This document shows, one piece after another, positions 53,524-61,863 of a DNA stretch of 64,000 bases. Position 1 is the first letter of the stretch. Each line of letters starts with the position of its first letter. The DNA comes from an uncultured Lachnospiraceae bacterium (GTDB lineage Bacteria; Bacillota; Clostridia; Lachnospirales; Lachnospiraceae): the NCBI GenBank assembly GCA_902770965.1, contig CACXUY010000015.1:1-64000 (forward strand). The letters are read 5' to 3'. The position numbers and the translations under genes were made by a program. Under the pieces are notes generated by a model, which made no database searches, was not told where the DNA came from, and was given only the letters and a program-made list of their open reading frames with translations.

Positions 53524-54582
53524 ATGAAGCCATGGATGATGAATCTGCGCAAGATAGAACCCTATGTGCCGGGCGAGCAGCCCAAATCGCTGCATGTCAC
53601 TAAGCTGAACACGAATGAGAATCCCTATCCGCCTGCTCCCGGTGTGAGGAGAGCGCTCGCGGAGATGACTGACGAACAGCTTCGCCGGTATCCTGATCCT
53701 GCCTGTATGGTTCTCACGGATGCCATCGCGGATTATCATGGGGTCGGTCGCGACCAGGTGTTTGTTGGCGTGGGTTCGGATGATGTTTTGGCAGTGGCAT
53801 TCCAGACATTTTTTAATTCTGACAAGCCGCTTCTTTTCCCGGACATCTCATATGCGTTTTATGAAGTCTGGGCGAAGCTTTTCCGTATACCATACAGACG
53901 TATGCCGCTTACGGAGGATTTCCGTCTCAGGGCGGAAGACTACAAGACTGAAAACGGCGGAATCATTTTCCCCAATCCCAATGCTCCGACATCGATCCTT
54001 GAGCCGCTGGAATTCATAGAAGATATTGTGAAAAGCAACCCTGCTAGCGTTGTGGTGATAGACGAGGCTTATATAGATTTCGGTGGTGAGTCGGCGATAC
54101 CGCTTATAGAGAGGTATGACAATCTGGTCGTGGTGCAGACCTATTCAAAGTCGCGTTCCATGGCCGGGATGAGGATCGGTTTTGCCATCGGGAGTCCTGA
54201 GATCATTGCCGCTTTGAATGCAGTAAAGTTCTCTTATAATTCATATACGATGAACGCGGCCGCGCTTTCGGCGGGTGTAGAGGCTCTGAAGGATGAGGGA
54301 TATTTCAGGGACTGTATCGGACGGATATGCAGGACAAGAGAAGAGGCGGTCACGAGGCTTGCGGAGCTTGGCTTCTCCACAACAGGATCGGCGGCGAATT
54401 TCCTCTGCGTGAGCAATTCTGAGCTTGACGCAGGGAGGCTCTTCCGCGACCTAAGAGAATCGAATATATTCGTGAGGTATTTTGACAAGCCCAGACTCGC
54501 GGACAAGCTGAGGGTAACTATAGGCACCCCGGAACAGATGGAGGTGCTGTATGGTTTCCTTCAGGGCTACAGGCAGTCCTGA
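53524..54582 (+). CDS. hisC: Histidinol-phosphate aminotransferase-like enzyme
   Basis: 352 residues. A fold-type I PLP enzyme: NTNENPYPPAP, GVGSDDVLAVAF, FPNPNAPTSI, VVIDEAYIDFGG, and TYSKSRSMAGMRIGF with the PLP-binding Lys, all in HisC order. It transaminates histidinol phosphate in histidine synthesis. No other his gene is nearby, so a second role (for example an aromatic or other amino-acid aminotransferase) is possible. GGAAGG lies upstream. The sequence appears intact. Confidence 0.9.
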   Translation: MKPWMMNLRKIEPYVPGEQPKSLHVTKLNTNENPYPPAPGVRRALAEMTDEQLRRYPDPACMVLTDAIADYHGVGRDQVFVGVGSDDVLAVAFQTFFNSDKPLLFPDISYAFYEVWAKLFRIPYRRMPLTEDFRLRAEDYKTENGGIIFPNPNAPTSILEPLEFIEDIVKSNPASVVVIDEAYIDFGGESAIPLIERYDNLVVVQTYSKSRSMAGMRIGFAIGSPEIIAALNAVKFSYNSYTMNAAALSAGVEALKDEGYFRDCIGRICRTREEAVTRLAELGFSTTGSAANFLCVSNSELDAGRLFRDLRESNIFVRYFDKPRLADKLRVTIGTPEQMEVLYGFLQGYRQS

Positions 54583-54772
54583 GGGCAGGTGGCCATAACC
54601 ACAGCCGCAAGAATGTAAGATAGGCTTTCATGGCCTTTAGCAGGCTGTCATTCATAACAATTAGCATGAAGGAAAAGCTTTCAAATGCCGTTTTAAGGGT
54701 TGGGTAAAACAACAATCGTAAAATATGGACGATAAGCGTGATAATACGGATGATATAAGGAGATAAGACAAC

Positions 54773-55321
54773 ATGAAATGGATGATCGCGTCTGACATAC
54801 ATGGCTCGGCGAAATATTGCCGCATGGTTTTTGAACGTTTCAGGGCAGAAGGGGCGGACAGGCTCCTGCTGCTCGGCGACCTGCTCTATCATGGACCGAG
54901 AAATGATCTGCCCGATGAGTATGCCCCTAAGGAGGTCACGAAGCTTCTTAACGACAATAAAGATGTCATAGTCGCCGTAAGAGGCAACTGCGACGCAGAG
55001 GTAGACCAGATGGTCCTGGAATTTCCCATAATGGCCGATTACGCGGTATTTCCTATGGGGGAATCAATTGTTTTCGTGACCCATGGTCATCTTAATGGAG
55101 AGGACAATCCGCCGCCTCTGAAGAAAGGGGATATATTGCTGCACGGGCACACCCATGTGCAAAGGTGCGTGCCCCATGATAACTTCGTATACATGAATCC
55201 CGGCTCCACGTCTCTGCCCAAGGAGGACAGCGTTCGCGGATACATGCTCTGGGAGGATCGCGGCTTTGTGTGGAAGAACCTTGAGACAGGTGAGACCATC
55301 ATGACATACGAGGCAGTCTGA
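54773..55321 (+). CDS. YfcE-type metallophosphodiesterase
   Basis: 182 residues. A calcineurin-like phosphoesterase with the motifs IASDIHGS (D, H), LLLGDLLYHGP (GD), AVRGNCDAEVD (GNC/N in place of GNHD, the YfcE type), VTHGHL and HGHTHVQ. It hydrolyses phosphodiesters in vitro in relatives; the natural substrate is unknown. AAGGAG precedes the ATG. Its TGA overlaps the ATG of queD, so it is probably translated together with the queuosine genes, though a functional link is not known. Confidence 0.92.
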   Translation: MKWMIASDIHGSAKYCRMVFERFRAEGADRLLLLGDLLYHGPRNDLPDEYAPKEVTKLLNDNKDVIVAVRGNCDAEVDQMVLEFPIMADYAVFPMGESIVFVTHGHLNGEDNPPPLKKGDILLHGHTHVQRCVPHDNFVYMNPGSTSLPKEDSVRGYMLWEDRGFVWKNLETGETIMTYEAV

Positions 55322-55743
55322 TGTATTTTTTGAGCACGGAAAGCAGTTTTGACGCGGCGCATTTCCTGAAGGATTATGAAGGAAAATGCAGTAATATACA
55401 TGGACATCGTTGGCGCGTTAAAGCGGAGATAATGGGCGGGGTTCTCAGCGAAGATATTCAGACCAGGGGGATGCTCGTGGATTTCGGTGATCTGAAGGCG
55501 GACCTGAAGTCTGTTTGCGATGCCTTGGATCATTCGCTCATATATGAGACCGGCAGCCTAAGAACCGAAACAATAGACGCGCTCCGGGAGGAGGGCTTTC
55601 GGATGAATGAATTCCCCTGCCGCCCGACAGCGGAGAATCTCGCTGCCTATATATGCGGCAAAATGCAGGAGAGAGGCTATCGGGTGAAAAGGGTGGAAGT
55701 ATATGAGACCCCTGCTAATTGCGCGGCGTATGAACCTGATTGA
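55321..55743 (+). CDS. queD: 6-carboxytetrahydropterin synthase
   Basis: 140 residues. It converts dihydroneopterin triphosphate (made by FolE, encoded downstream) to 6-carboxytetrahydropterin, the second step to preQ0. FDAAHFL and IHGHRW give the zinc-binding histidines, KCSNIHGH contains the catalytic Cys, and LDHSLIYE and VEVYETP are further signatures. The start overlaps the phosphodiesterase stop (TGATG). The length is normal. Confidence 0.94.
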   Translation: MYFLSTESSFDAAHFLKDYEGKCSNIHGHRWRVKAEIMGGVLSEDIQTRGMLVDFGDLKADLKSVCDALDHSLIYETGSLRTETIDALREEGFRMNEFPCRPTAENLAAYICGKMQERGYRVKRVEVYETPANCAAYEPD

Positions 55744-55819
55744 GCGGAATGCGTCAGAGCATATAGAACCTGACCGAGCAGGGGGACAGCATAGCTATTA
55801 AGAACCTGATCAAGAAGTA

Positions 55820-55925
55820 ACATTCATAGCACGCATGTGCTGCCACGACGTGTAGAAGTCGTTGCAGCATACATGCGTGTATGAATGCATACCTATATGG
55901 CCACCCTGCTTCGCAGGAGCAGCAG
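55820..55925 (+). repeat. Family B structured repeat between queD and queE
   Basis: Core GCTGCCACGAC / GTCGTTGCAGC, with one A-T pair of other copies changed to G-C on both arms; outer CACGCATGT / ACATGCGTG is perfect. The tail hairpin is CCCTGC-TTC-GCAGG. Confidence 0.88.
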
Positions 55926-55981
55926 ATGACTTACAGAGGCACAACAAACGGGTTTTTAAATATGTGAGAAAGGAAACGTTC

Positions 55982-56863
55982 ATGAGGCTTGCGGAGAGCT
56001 TTGTCAGCATAAATGGAGAAGGTCCACGGGCGGGAGAGCTTGCGCTGTTCCTGCGCTTTGTCGGGTGCAACCTCAGCTGCAGCTATTGCGACACTCGCTG
56101 GGCGAACGAGCCGGGATGTGAATATGAGGACAAAAGCATAGAGGAGCTCATAGATCTCGTTGCCTCATCGGGAATAAAGAATGTCACCCTGACAGGCGGA
56201 GAACCTATGCTGCAGCAGGAGCTGCCGGCACTAGCGAGAGGACTTCTTAGGCTTCATGGCATTCGGATAGAGATAGAGACGAACGGCGCGGTGTCCCTCT
56301 GTGAGATGGCCGGTATACGAGCGAAGGCAGAACCATACGAAGATATGCCTGGTCAGCCAGACGAGGCGGGCTTATCTGATGATGGGAGCAGCCGAATGGA
56401 CGGAACAGGTTTGTCTGATGAAGTGCCTGGTCAGCCAGGCGAGGCGGGCTTATCTGATGATGAGAAGACAGTAACAAGGAAACACGAGAACAAATCAGGG
56501 AACAAACCCAAGAATAAATCAGGGAACAAACCTGTGAACGCCGTGCGGTTAAGCTTCACCATGGACTACAAGCTTCCCTCAAGTGGGTGCGAGTCGGCTA
56601 TGCTGACGGACAATTTCCGCTATTTAAGGCAAGAGGATACAGTGAAATTCGTGTCCGGCAGCCGTGAAGACCTTGAACGTGCCGCGGACATAATTTCACA
56701 GCATAACCTTACAGAGCGCTGTCATGTATACATCAGCCCTGTATATGGCAGCATAGATCCACAGGATATAGTGGGATTCATGGCTGAGAGAAAGATGAAC
56801 GATGTAAGGCTCCAGCTCCAGCTGCACAAGCTGATATGGGATCCTTGCAAGAGAGGCGTATAA
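55982..56863 (+). CDS. queE: 7-carboxy-7-deazaguanine synthase (radical SAM)
   Basis: 293 residues, about 70 more than usual; AAAGGAAAC precedes the ATG. It rearranges 6-carboxytetrahydropterin to CDG using SAM and a 4Fe-4S cluster. The cluster cysteines are in FVGCNLSCSYCDTRW and the SAM site in TLTGGEPMLQ. Residues about 118-186 are an insert made of a GQPxEAGLSDD repeat and NKSGNKP repeats between the core strands (IEIETNGAV and FTMDYKLPSSG). The rest, including VKFVSGSREDLE and HVYISPVYGS, is normal, so activity is expected. It joins folE with no gap. Confidence 0.93.
   Translation: MRLAESFVSINGEGPRAGELALFLRFVGCNLSCSYCDTRWANEPGCEYEDKSIEELIDLVASSGIKNVTLTGGEPMLQQELPALARGLLRLHGIRIEIETNGAVSLCEMAGIRAKAEPYEDMPGQPDEAGLSDDGSSRMDGTGLSDEVPGQPGEAGLSDDEKTVTRKHENKSGNKPKNKSGNKPVNAVRLSFTMDYKLPSSGCESAMLTDNFRYLRQEDTVKFVSGSREDLERAADIISQHNLTERCHVYISPVYGSIDPQDIVGFMAERKMNDVRLQLQLHKLIWDPCKRGV
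56340..56540 (+). repeat. Repeat-rich insert in queE
   Basis: A unit around CCTGGTCAGCCAGACGAGG (encoding PGQPxEAGLSDD) occurs twice, 84 bp apart, followed by two 24-bp units encoding NKSGNKPx. All are in frame. Confidence 0.8.
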
Positions 56864-57433
56864 ATGATTGACACAGCAGCTATAGAGAAACATATCAGAG
56901 GGATTATTGAGGCGCTTGGAGATGACCCGAACAGGGAAGGCCTCGTTGATACTCCGAAGAGAGTGGCGGCGATGTATGAGGAAGTGTTCGCCGGCATGAA
57001 TTATACAAACCATGACATAGCTGAGATGTTCGGCAAGACCTTCGAGGAAGGCTTCGAGGAGACGGACGACAGGAAGGTTGTCGTCATGAAGGACATAGAT
57101 ATTTTCTCATACTGTGAGCATCACATGGCGCTGATGTATGATATGAAGGCTACAGTCGCCTATGTTCCTCATGGCAGGGTCATAGGTCTTTCTAAGATAG
57201 CCAGGGTATGCGACATGGTCAGCCGTCGGCTGCAGCTTCAAGAACGTATAGGCCGCGATATCGCCGATATAATTTCGGAGATCACAGGGAGTCCTGACGT
57301 CGCGGTAACCATCGAGGGCTGCCATAGCTGCATGACCTCCCGAGGCATACGGAAAAGCAGCAGCAAGACCTATACCGTGGAGCTTAGGGGGCGTTTCAGG
57401 GAAGATGCGCTGATGCAGTCATACCTGAAGTAA
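56864..57433 (+). CDS. folE: GTP cyclohydrolase I
   Basis: 189 residues. It makes dihydroneopterin triphosphate from GTP, the entry to both folate and queuosine. [34 protein letters not shown] (zinc Cys and His), [16 protein letters not shown] and [17 protein letters not shown] (second zinc Cys) are all conserved. It starts directly at the queE stop codon. Placement within the que cluster argues that this copy serves preQ1 synthesis, though it can also feed folate. Confidence 0.95.
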   Translation: MIDTAAIEKHIRGIIEALGDDPNREGLVDTPKRVAAMYEEVFAGMNYTNHDIAEMFGKTFEEGFEETDDRKVVVMKDIDIFSYCEHHMALMYDMKATVAYVPHGRVIGLSKIARVCDMVSRRLQLQERIGRDIADIISEITGSPDVAVTIEGCHSCMTSRGIRKSSSKTYTVELRGRFREDALMQSYLK

Positions 57434-57434
57434 A

Positions 57435-57549
57435 CATTCATAGCACGCATGTGCTGCCACGACGTATAGAAGTCGTTGCAGCATACATGAGTGTATGAAT
57501 GCATCCCTATATGGCCACCCTGCCTCGCAGGGGGCCGGCTTTCAATGTA
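57435..57549 (+). repeat. Family B structured repeat between folE and queC
   Basis: Nearly identical to the copy between queD and queE (GCTGCCACGAC / GTCGTTGCAGC). It begins right after the folE stop codon and ends 3 bp before a family A element. Confidence 0.88.
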
Positions 57550-57552
57550 AAC

Positions 57553-57593
57553 GTAACTATGCAGCATCTCGAGTTGCGTGGCTGAATAATTAC
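57553..57593. repeat. Family A palindromic repeat
   Basis: GTAACTATGCAGC and GCTGAATAATTAC enclose 15 bp. It is the shortest class of copy and abuts a family B element, as near 14.2 kb. Confidence 0.8.
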
Positions 57594-57617
57594 AAATGAT
57601 ATTGGCAGGAGGAAGAT

Positions 57618-58310
57618 ATGAAGGCTTTGGTGCTGTCCAGCGGAGGCGTGGATTCAACGACTGCCCTTGCGCTTGCGGTAGAGAAATATGGGAGTGAGAA
57701 CGTGGTCGCGCTGTCTGTGTCTTATGGGCAAAAGCATGACAAGGAGCTGCGCGCCGCGGAGGCTGTGGCAGGCTACTACGGAGTTGAGCAAAAGTTCCTT
57801 GATCTGAGCAGAATATTTGAATACAGCGACTGTTCGCTTCTCGCACGCTCCACAGAGGAGATCCCTGAGGAAAGCTATGCCGAGCAGCTGGAGCATCGGG
57901 CAGGGGAAGCTCCCGTTAGTACTTATGTGCCCTTCCGCAACGGGCTCTTCCTGGCATCCGCCGCGAGCATGGCTCTGAGCCTCGGCTGCGGGGTCATCTA
58001 TTATGGCGCTCACGCCGATGATTCCGCGGGCTGTGCCTACCCTGATTGCTCACCTCAGTTCAACGATGCGATGAATGAGGCTATTTATCAGGGGAGCGGA
58101 AGACAGCTTCGCATAGAGGCTCCTTTCGTGAACATGAACAAGGCAGAGGTCGTGAAGACAGGGCTGGGGCTCGGAGTGCCATATGAGCTTACGTGGTCTT
58201 GTTATGAGGGCGGCGAGGAACCTTGCGGTAAATGCGGCACCTGCATCGACAGGGCAGCTGCTTTTGCCGCCAACGGAGTCGAGGATCCAGCCCTGTTGGG
58301 AAGAGTATAG
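57618..58310 (+). CDS. queC: 7-cyano-7-deazaguanine synthase
   Basis: 230 residues; AGGAGGAAG precedes the ATG. It turns CDG into preQ0 with ATP and ammonia. LSSGGVDSTTAL is the PP-loop, SVSYGQKHDKEL and YVPFRNGLFLASAAS are family blocks, and CYEGGEEPCGKCGTCIDR holds the zinc-binding cysteines near the C-terminus. Length is normal. It precedes queF in the same direction with about 90 bp between. Confidence 0.95.
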   Translation: MKALVLSSGGVDSTTALALAVEKYGSENVVALSVSYGQKHDKELRAAEAVAGYYGVEQKFLDLSRIFEYSDCSLLARSTEEIPEESYAEQLEHRAGEAPVSTYVPFRNGLFLASAASMALSLGCGVIYYGAHADDSAGCAYPDCSPQFNDAMNEAIYQGSGRQLRIEAPFVNMNKAEVVKTGLGLGVPYELTWSCYEGGEEPCGKCGTCIDRAAAFAANGVEDPALLGRV

Positions 58311-58402
58311 CAGCTTTTTTGACCGCCTCCTAACGGGAATGCTCAGTATACCAAGTATGGGGGCGAATAGTTATAAATAATTCATATAGGACGGTTTGAG
58401 CC

Positions 58403-58897
58403 ATGGATGAAAAAAAGAGAGAGAGGGAGGGACTCAAAGCCCTCGGCAGTAAAGTCACCAATTATGATATACAGTACAGCGGTTCTTTGTTGGAGCGTTT
58501 CTCGAACAAACATCCAGATAACGATTATTTTGTAAAATTCAATTGTCCGGAATTCACGAGCCTGTGTCCGATCACGGGACAGCCTGATTTCGCGACGATA
58601 ACCATATCCTACGTCCCGGACGAATATCTCGTGGAGAGCAAGAGCCTCAAGCTATACCTTCTTTCGTTCCGCAATCATGGGGATTTCCACGAAGACTGCG
58701 TGAATATCATTATGAAGGACATCATCGCGCTGCTCGATCCGAAATATATCGAGGTATTGGGGCGTTTCCTTCCCAGGGGCGGGATCTCTATCGATCCATA
58801 TTGCAATTACGGCAAGCCCGGGACGCGCTGGGAGCAAGTGGCGTGGGATCGCCTTGCCAATCATGACATGATGCCTGAGAAGGTTGATAACAGGTGA
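58403..58897 (+). CDS. queF: NADPH-dependent preQ0 reductase
   Basis: 164 residues, the short (unimodular) type. It reduces the nitrile of preQ0 to the amine of preQ1. The catalytic Cys is in [14 protein letters not shown], the NADPH motif is ESKSLKLYL, and [13 protein letters not shown] and [13 protein letters not shown] are further signatures. It completes the preQ1 set with queD, queE, folE and queC. tgt and queA, needed for the tRNA steps, are not in this window. Confidence 0.95.
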   Translation: MDEKKREREGLKALGSKVTNYDIQYSGSLLERFSNKHPDNDYFVKFNCPEFTSLCPITGQPDFATITISYVPDEYLVESKSLKLYLLSFRNHGDFHEDCVNIIMKDIIALLDPKYIEVLGRFLPRGGISIDPYCNYGKPGTRWEQVAWDRLANHDMMPEKVDNR

Positions 58898-58946
58898 GCA
58901 TTGCTCCGATCATTTATGGCGTAGCTTTTTCTGCCCCTGGATGTGA

Positions 58947-59086
58947 GATGCCGCGGCATAAGCCGAATATAGTCAGGAAGACGGCCGGATAGATGCCGCG
59001 GCATAAGCCGAATGCAATCAGGAAGACGGCCGGATAGATGCCGCGGCATAAGCCGAATACAGTCAGGAAGTCAGGCAGACAGCCGG
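58947..59086 (+). repeat. 45-bp tandem repeat after queF
   Basis: Three copies of a 45-bp unit starting GATGCCGCGGCATAAGCCG. GATGCCGCGGCAT contains a palindrome. The minus strand could read as 15-residue repeats, but it has no start context. I regard it as a non-coding minisatellite. Confidence 0.9.
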
Positions 59087-59388
59087 ACAATGCTGCGGCG
59101 CCGGGCCGGCAAAGTCTATAAAGGGGCATGTTAAGATAAGGTGAGTGCTAAAAAAGAGCCGGATGAGCAGTGAAGGTTCCCAGAAAAGCTTAAAAGTATA
59201 TAAAAAACGCAAAAAAAACATAAAGAAATTACAAAGAAATGTTGAAAAAAATGCCGCAGCAGGAGTATACTTTATAGGATTACGATAATTGCGAGCTGTT
59301 TTCCTCAATAGACATGGTCAGAGTCCGATTCCTGACGGCTGCAAAGCCCATGCTCAAAGGTGACAGGTCTGCGTAAGGGAGTTTATAG
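59087..59388. other. Intergenic region before a hypothetical gene
   Basis: About 300 bases, AT-rich with A-runs (59200-59250). It probably holds the promoter of the next gene, but no clear -35/-10 pair stood out. Confidence 0.4.
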
Positions 59389-59916
59389 ATGGATGCTTCT
59401 GCTTATCTCGACAGAATCCTCGAACTGTATGCGCCCACCTTCGACATCGAGCGTCCGCGCACGGTAGATGGGATATGTTTCGATGCTTACGGCTTTTTTT
59501 CTTCCTTGAGTGAGAGATATGTGCTCGTAAAGGACGCGAAGCTGTGGTCGGTCAATGCCTTTGAGCACGCTTTCTTTCGCGTCATGGACAGCATCGAGCC
59601 TGAAGATATCTCTGTTGCGAAAAGCCTTGTCGAAGGGCCGATCCAGTCTGAATTCATCACGAAGGGGAAGAAATATCCTGAAAGGGATCATCTGCACTCA
59701 CTTATCACTGTTGTTCTCATAAGCAAGAGAGCTGTGGGAGAAGAGACTGCTGAAAAGGCCAGGCACTTTCGATTTGACAGAAGCTATCTCTTCACGCTGA
59801 GGGGGTACAGCGAGGGGCGGCTTATCGCGGTGGATCTCGAGAACAAGAAGGTCCATACCAACAAAGCTGCCGCTAAGCTCAGAGGGCTGTATGAGAAAGC
59901 CATGAGGAGGTCATGA
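59389..59916 (+). CDS. Hypothetical protein, no family recognised
   Basis: 175 residues, soluble, without signal or membrane segment. It begins MDASAYLDRILELYAPTFDI. Blocks such as DAYGFFSSLSERYVLVKDAKL, FEHAFFRVMD and ITVVLISKRAVGEETAEKAR look like an alpha/beta fold with a basic C-terminus (KKVHTNKAAAKLRGLYEKAM). I do not recognise it. It is read in the same direction as cstA, about 50 bp upstream, so an operon is likely; a regulatory or accessory role for the transporter would be a guess. The ribosome binding site is only moderate (AAGGGAG). Confidence 0.75.
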   Translation: MDASAYLDRILELYAPTFDIERPRTVDGICFDAYGFFSSLSERYVLVKDAKLWSVNAFEHAFFRVMDSIEPEDISVAKSLVEGPIQSEFITKGKKYPERDHLHSLITVVLISKRAVGEETAEKARHFRFDRSYLFTLRGYSEGRLIAVDLENKKVHTNKAAAKLRGLYEKAMRRS

Positions 59917-59969
59917 GAAAGCCATGAGGAAGAAAGATTCGCTATGTTAAAAAATGGGAGGTCAGATAA

Positions 59970-61718
59970 ATGAACGCTGCATTAATATTGATCGTTAGTG
60001 TCGCGCTGCTTCTGTGCGGCTATGTCTTCTATGGAAGCTGGCTTGCGAAGCAGTGGGGGATCGATCCTAAGCGCAAGACGCCCGCTCATGTGCATGAGGA
60101 CGGAGTAGATTACATGCCCGCCGAGACACCGGTTTTGCTCGGGCATCATTTCTCATCCATAGCAGGAGCAGGTCCCATAAACGGTCCTATCCAGGCTGCC
60201 ATTTTTGGATGGGTACCGGTATTCTTGTGGGTTGTCATCGGAGGCATTTTCTTCGGCGGAGTGCATGATTTTGGCGCTCTTTTTGCCTCTGTCAGGAATG
60301 ACGGTAAGTCCATCGGCGAGGTTATCGACGATACCATGGGCGCGAAGGCAAAGAGGCTTTTCCTCGTATTCGGATACCTCACGCTCCTTCTCGTGGTCGC
60401 TGCTTTTGCTTCCATAGTGGCAAGCACCTTCGGAAGCACTACTGCTGCCGGAAAGGCTCTTGAGGGCGCTGCACTTGCCGCGAACGAGTCTACCGCTATG
60501 ATCTCGATCCTTTTCATCATGTTAGCCATAGCCTTTGGCTACCTGGTTTACCGCAGGAACATGAACATCAAACTGGCGTCGGTGTTCGGCATTATCGGCA
60601 TTGCGCTGATTGTCGCGATCGGGCTCAACTGGCATCCGGTTTCGCTGTCATACCAGACCTGGATGATAGTGATAGGCGTCTACATCATGATAGCCTCAGT
60701 CACCCCGGTATGGATCCTGCTTCAGCCCCGTGATTACCTCAGCTCATTCCTGTTGTATTTCATGATTATCGTGGCTGTCATCGGAATAATCGGCGCTGCC
60801 CTCACCGGCAATGCGACGCTTGCCATCCCGGCTTTTAACGGAATGAAGGCTCCCGCCAGCAATGGTCTTTTCACCACAGGTACGATATTCCCGGCACTAT
60901 TTGTCACCATCGCCTGCGGCGCTATCTCTGGCTTCCACTCGCTGGTCTCTTCGGGCACGTCCTCGAAGCAGATCGATAACGAGAAAGACGCGAAGCCCAT
61001 CGGCTATGGCTCGATGCTCATCGAGTGCGCGGTCGCTATCATTTCCTTGTGCGCGGTAGGCTTTGTCTGGGCAGATGCTTCATCCGCGGCTCCTGCGGAA
61101 GCGGGCCTCACTTCCCCCACATCCGTCTTCGCGAAGGGAATCTCTTCCATGATAGGAACCTTCGTAGGAGCTGAGAGCGGCATCGTGAGCATCGCCTACT
61201 CGATGCTTATCCTGGCCGTGTCTGTGTTCTGCCTTACTTCACTGGACACCGCGACGAGGCTGGCTCGTTACATGTTCCAGGAATTCTTCACGGAGAAGGG
61301 GCAGACCTACAAGGACACCAAGGGCATCCGCCGCGTGCTGTCAGACCCTTATGTCGCGACTTTTATCACCGTCGTCCTGGGTCTTGCCCTCGGCCTGACG
61401 GGCTACAGCAAGATATGGCCGCTCTTTGGCGCAGCCAACCAGCTGCTCGCGGCGCTAGGACTTCTGGCTGTCTGCGTGTGGCTCGGAAAGATCGGCCGCA
61501 ACAACAAGATGTTCTATATCCCTATGTGCTTCATGCTGGTGGTCACGATCTCTTCCTTGATCCAGACCATTATGGCTAAACTGAATGTGATCACATCCGG
61601 CGGAGCGGACACCGGCTGGGCCATCCTTCAGGCACTGATCGCTGTAGTGCTCATCATCCTTGCTGTGATTCTCGCGCTTGACAGTGTCGTGACGCTCAAG
61701 AACCAGTCCGGCAAGTGA
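59970..61718 (+). CDS. cstA: CstA-family carbon starvation/pyruvate or peptide transporter
   Basis: 582 residues with about 14-16 membrane segments. TPAHVHEDGVDYMPAETPVL and GHHFSSIAGAGPINGPIQAA are the CstA signature, and ISGFHSLVSSGTSSKQIDNE is another conserved loop. Members import peptides or pyruvate during carbon limitation. It is the shorter form, close to CstA of Gram-positives. GGGAGG precedes the ATG. No LytS/LytT-type or BtsSR-like regulator is adjacent. A strong terminator follows. Confidence 0.93.
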   Translation: MNAALILIVSVALLLCGYVFYGSWLAKQWGIDPKRKTPAHVHEDGVDYMPAETPVLLGHHFSSIAGAGPINGPIQAAIFGWVPVFLWVVIGGIFFGGVHDFGALFASVRNDGKSIGEVIDDTMGAKAKRLFLVFGYLTLLLVVAAFASIVASTFGSTTAAGKALEGAALAANESTAMISILFIMLAIAFGYLVYRRNMNIKLASVFGIIGIALIVAIGLNWHPVSLSYQTWMIVIGVYIMIASVTPVWILLQPRDYLSSFLLYFMIIVAVIGIIGAALTGNATLAIPAFNGMKAPASNGLFTTGTIFPALFVTIACGAISGFHSLVSSGTSSKQIDNEKDAKPIGYGSMLIECAVAIISLCAVGFVWADASSAAPAEAGLTSPTSVFAKGISSMIGTFVGAESGIVSIAYSMLILAVSVFCLTSLDTATRLARYMFQEFFTEKGQTYKDTKGIRRVLSDPYVATFITVVLGLALGLTGYSKIWPLFGAANQLLAALGLLAVCVWLGKIGRNNKMFYIPMCFMLVVTISSLIQTIMAKLNVITSGGADTGWAILQALIAVVLIILAVILALDSVVTLKNQSGK

Positions 61719-61803
61719 TCATCATAGTGATCGTCATTTCGATTGTTGCTGTAGAAATAACGGAAATAATATATAATAGTAGTATAAAGCAATAGAAAGA
61801 CGC

Positions 61804-61848
61804 AAAAAAACAGACTGCGCAGAAGAGACTCTGCGCAGTCTGTTTTTT
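61804..61848. terminator. Strong bidirectional terminator after cstA
   Basis: AAAAAACAGACTGCGCAG pairs perfectly with CTGCGCAGTCTGTTTTTT around an 8-nt loop. It serves cstA and the convergent metallophosphoesterase gene. Confidence 0.93.
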
Positions 61849-61863
61849 AGTAAACCTCCACTA

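Noticed and set aside
54590-54772. preQ1 riboswitch before the queuosine genes
   Set aside because: I looked for the C-rich loop and A-rich tail of known preQ1 classes before the phosphodiesterase, queE and queC genes and found no convincing match.
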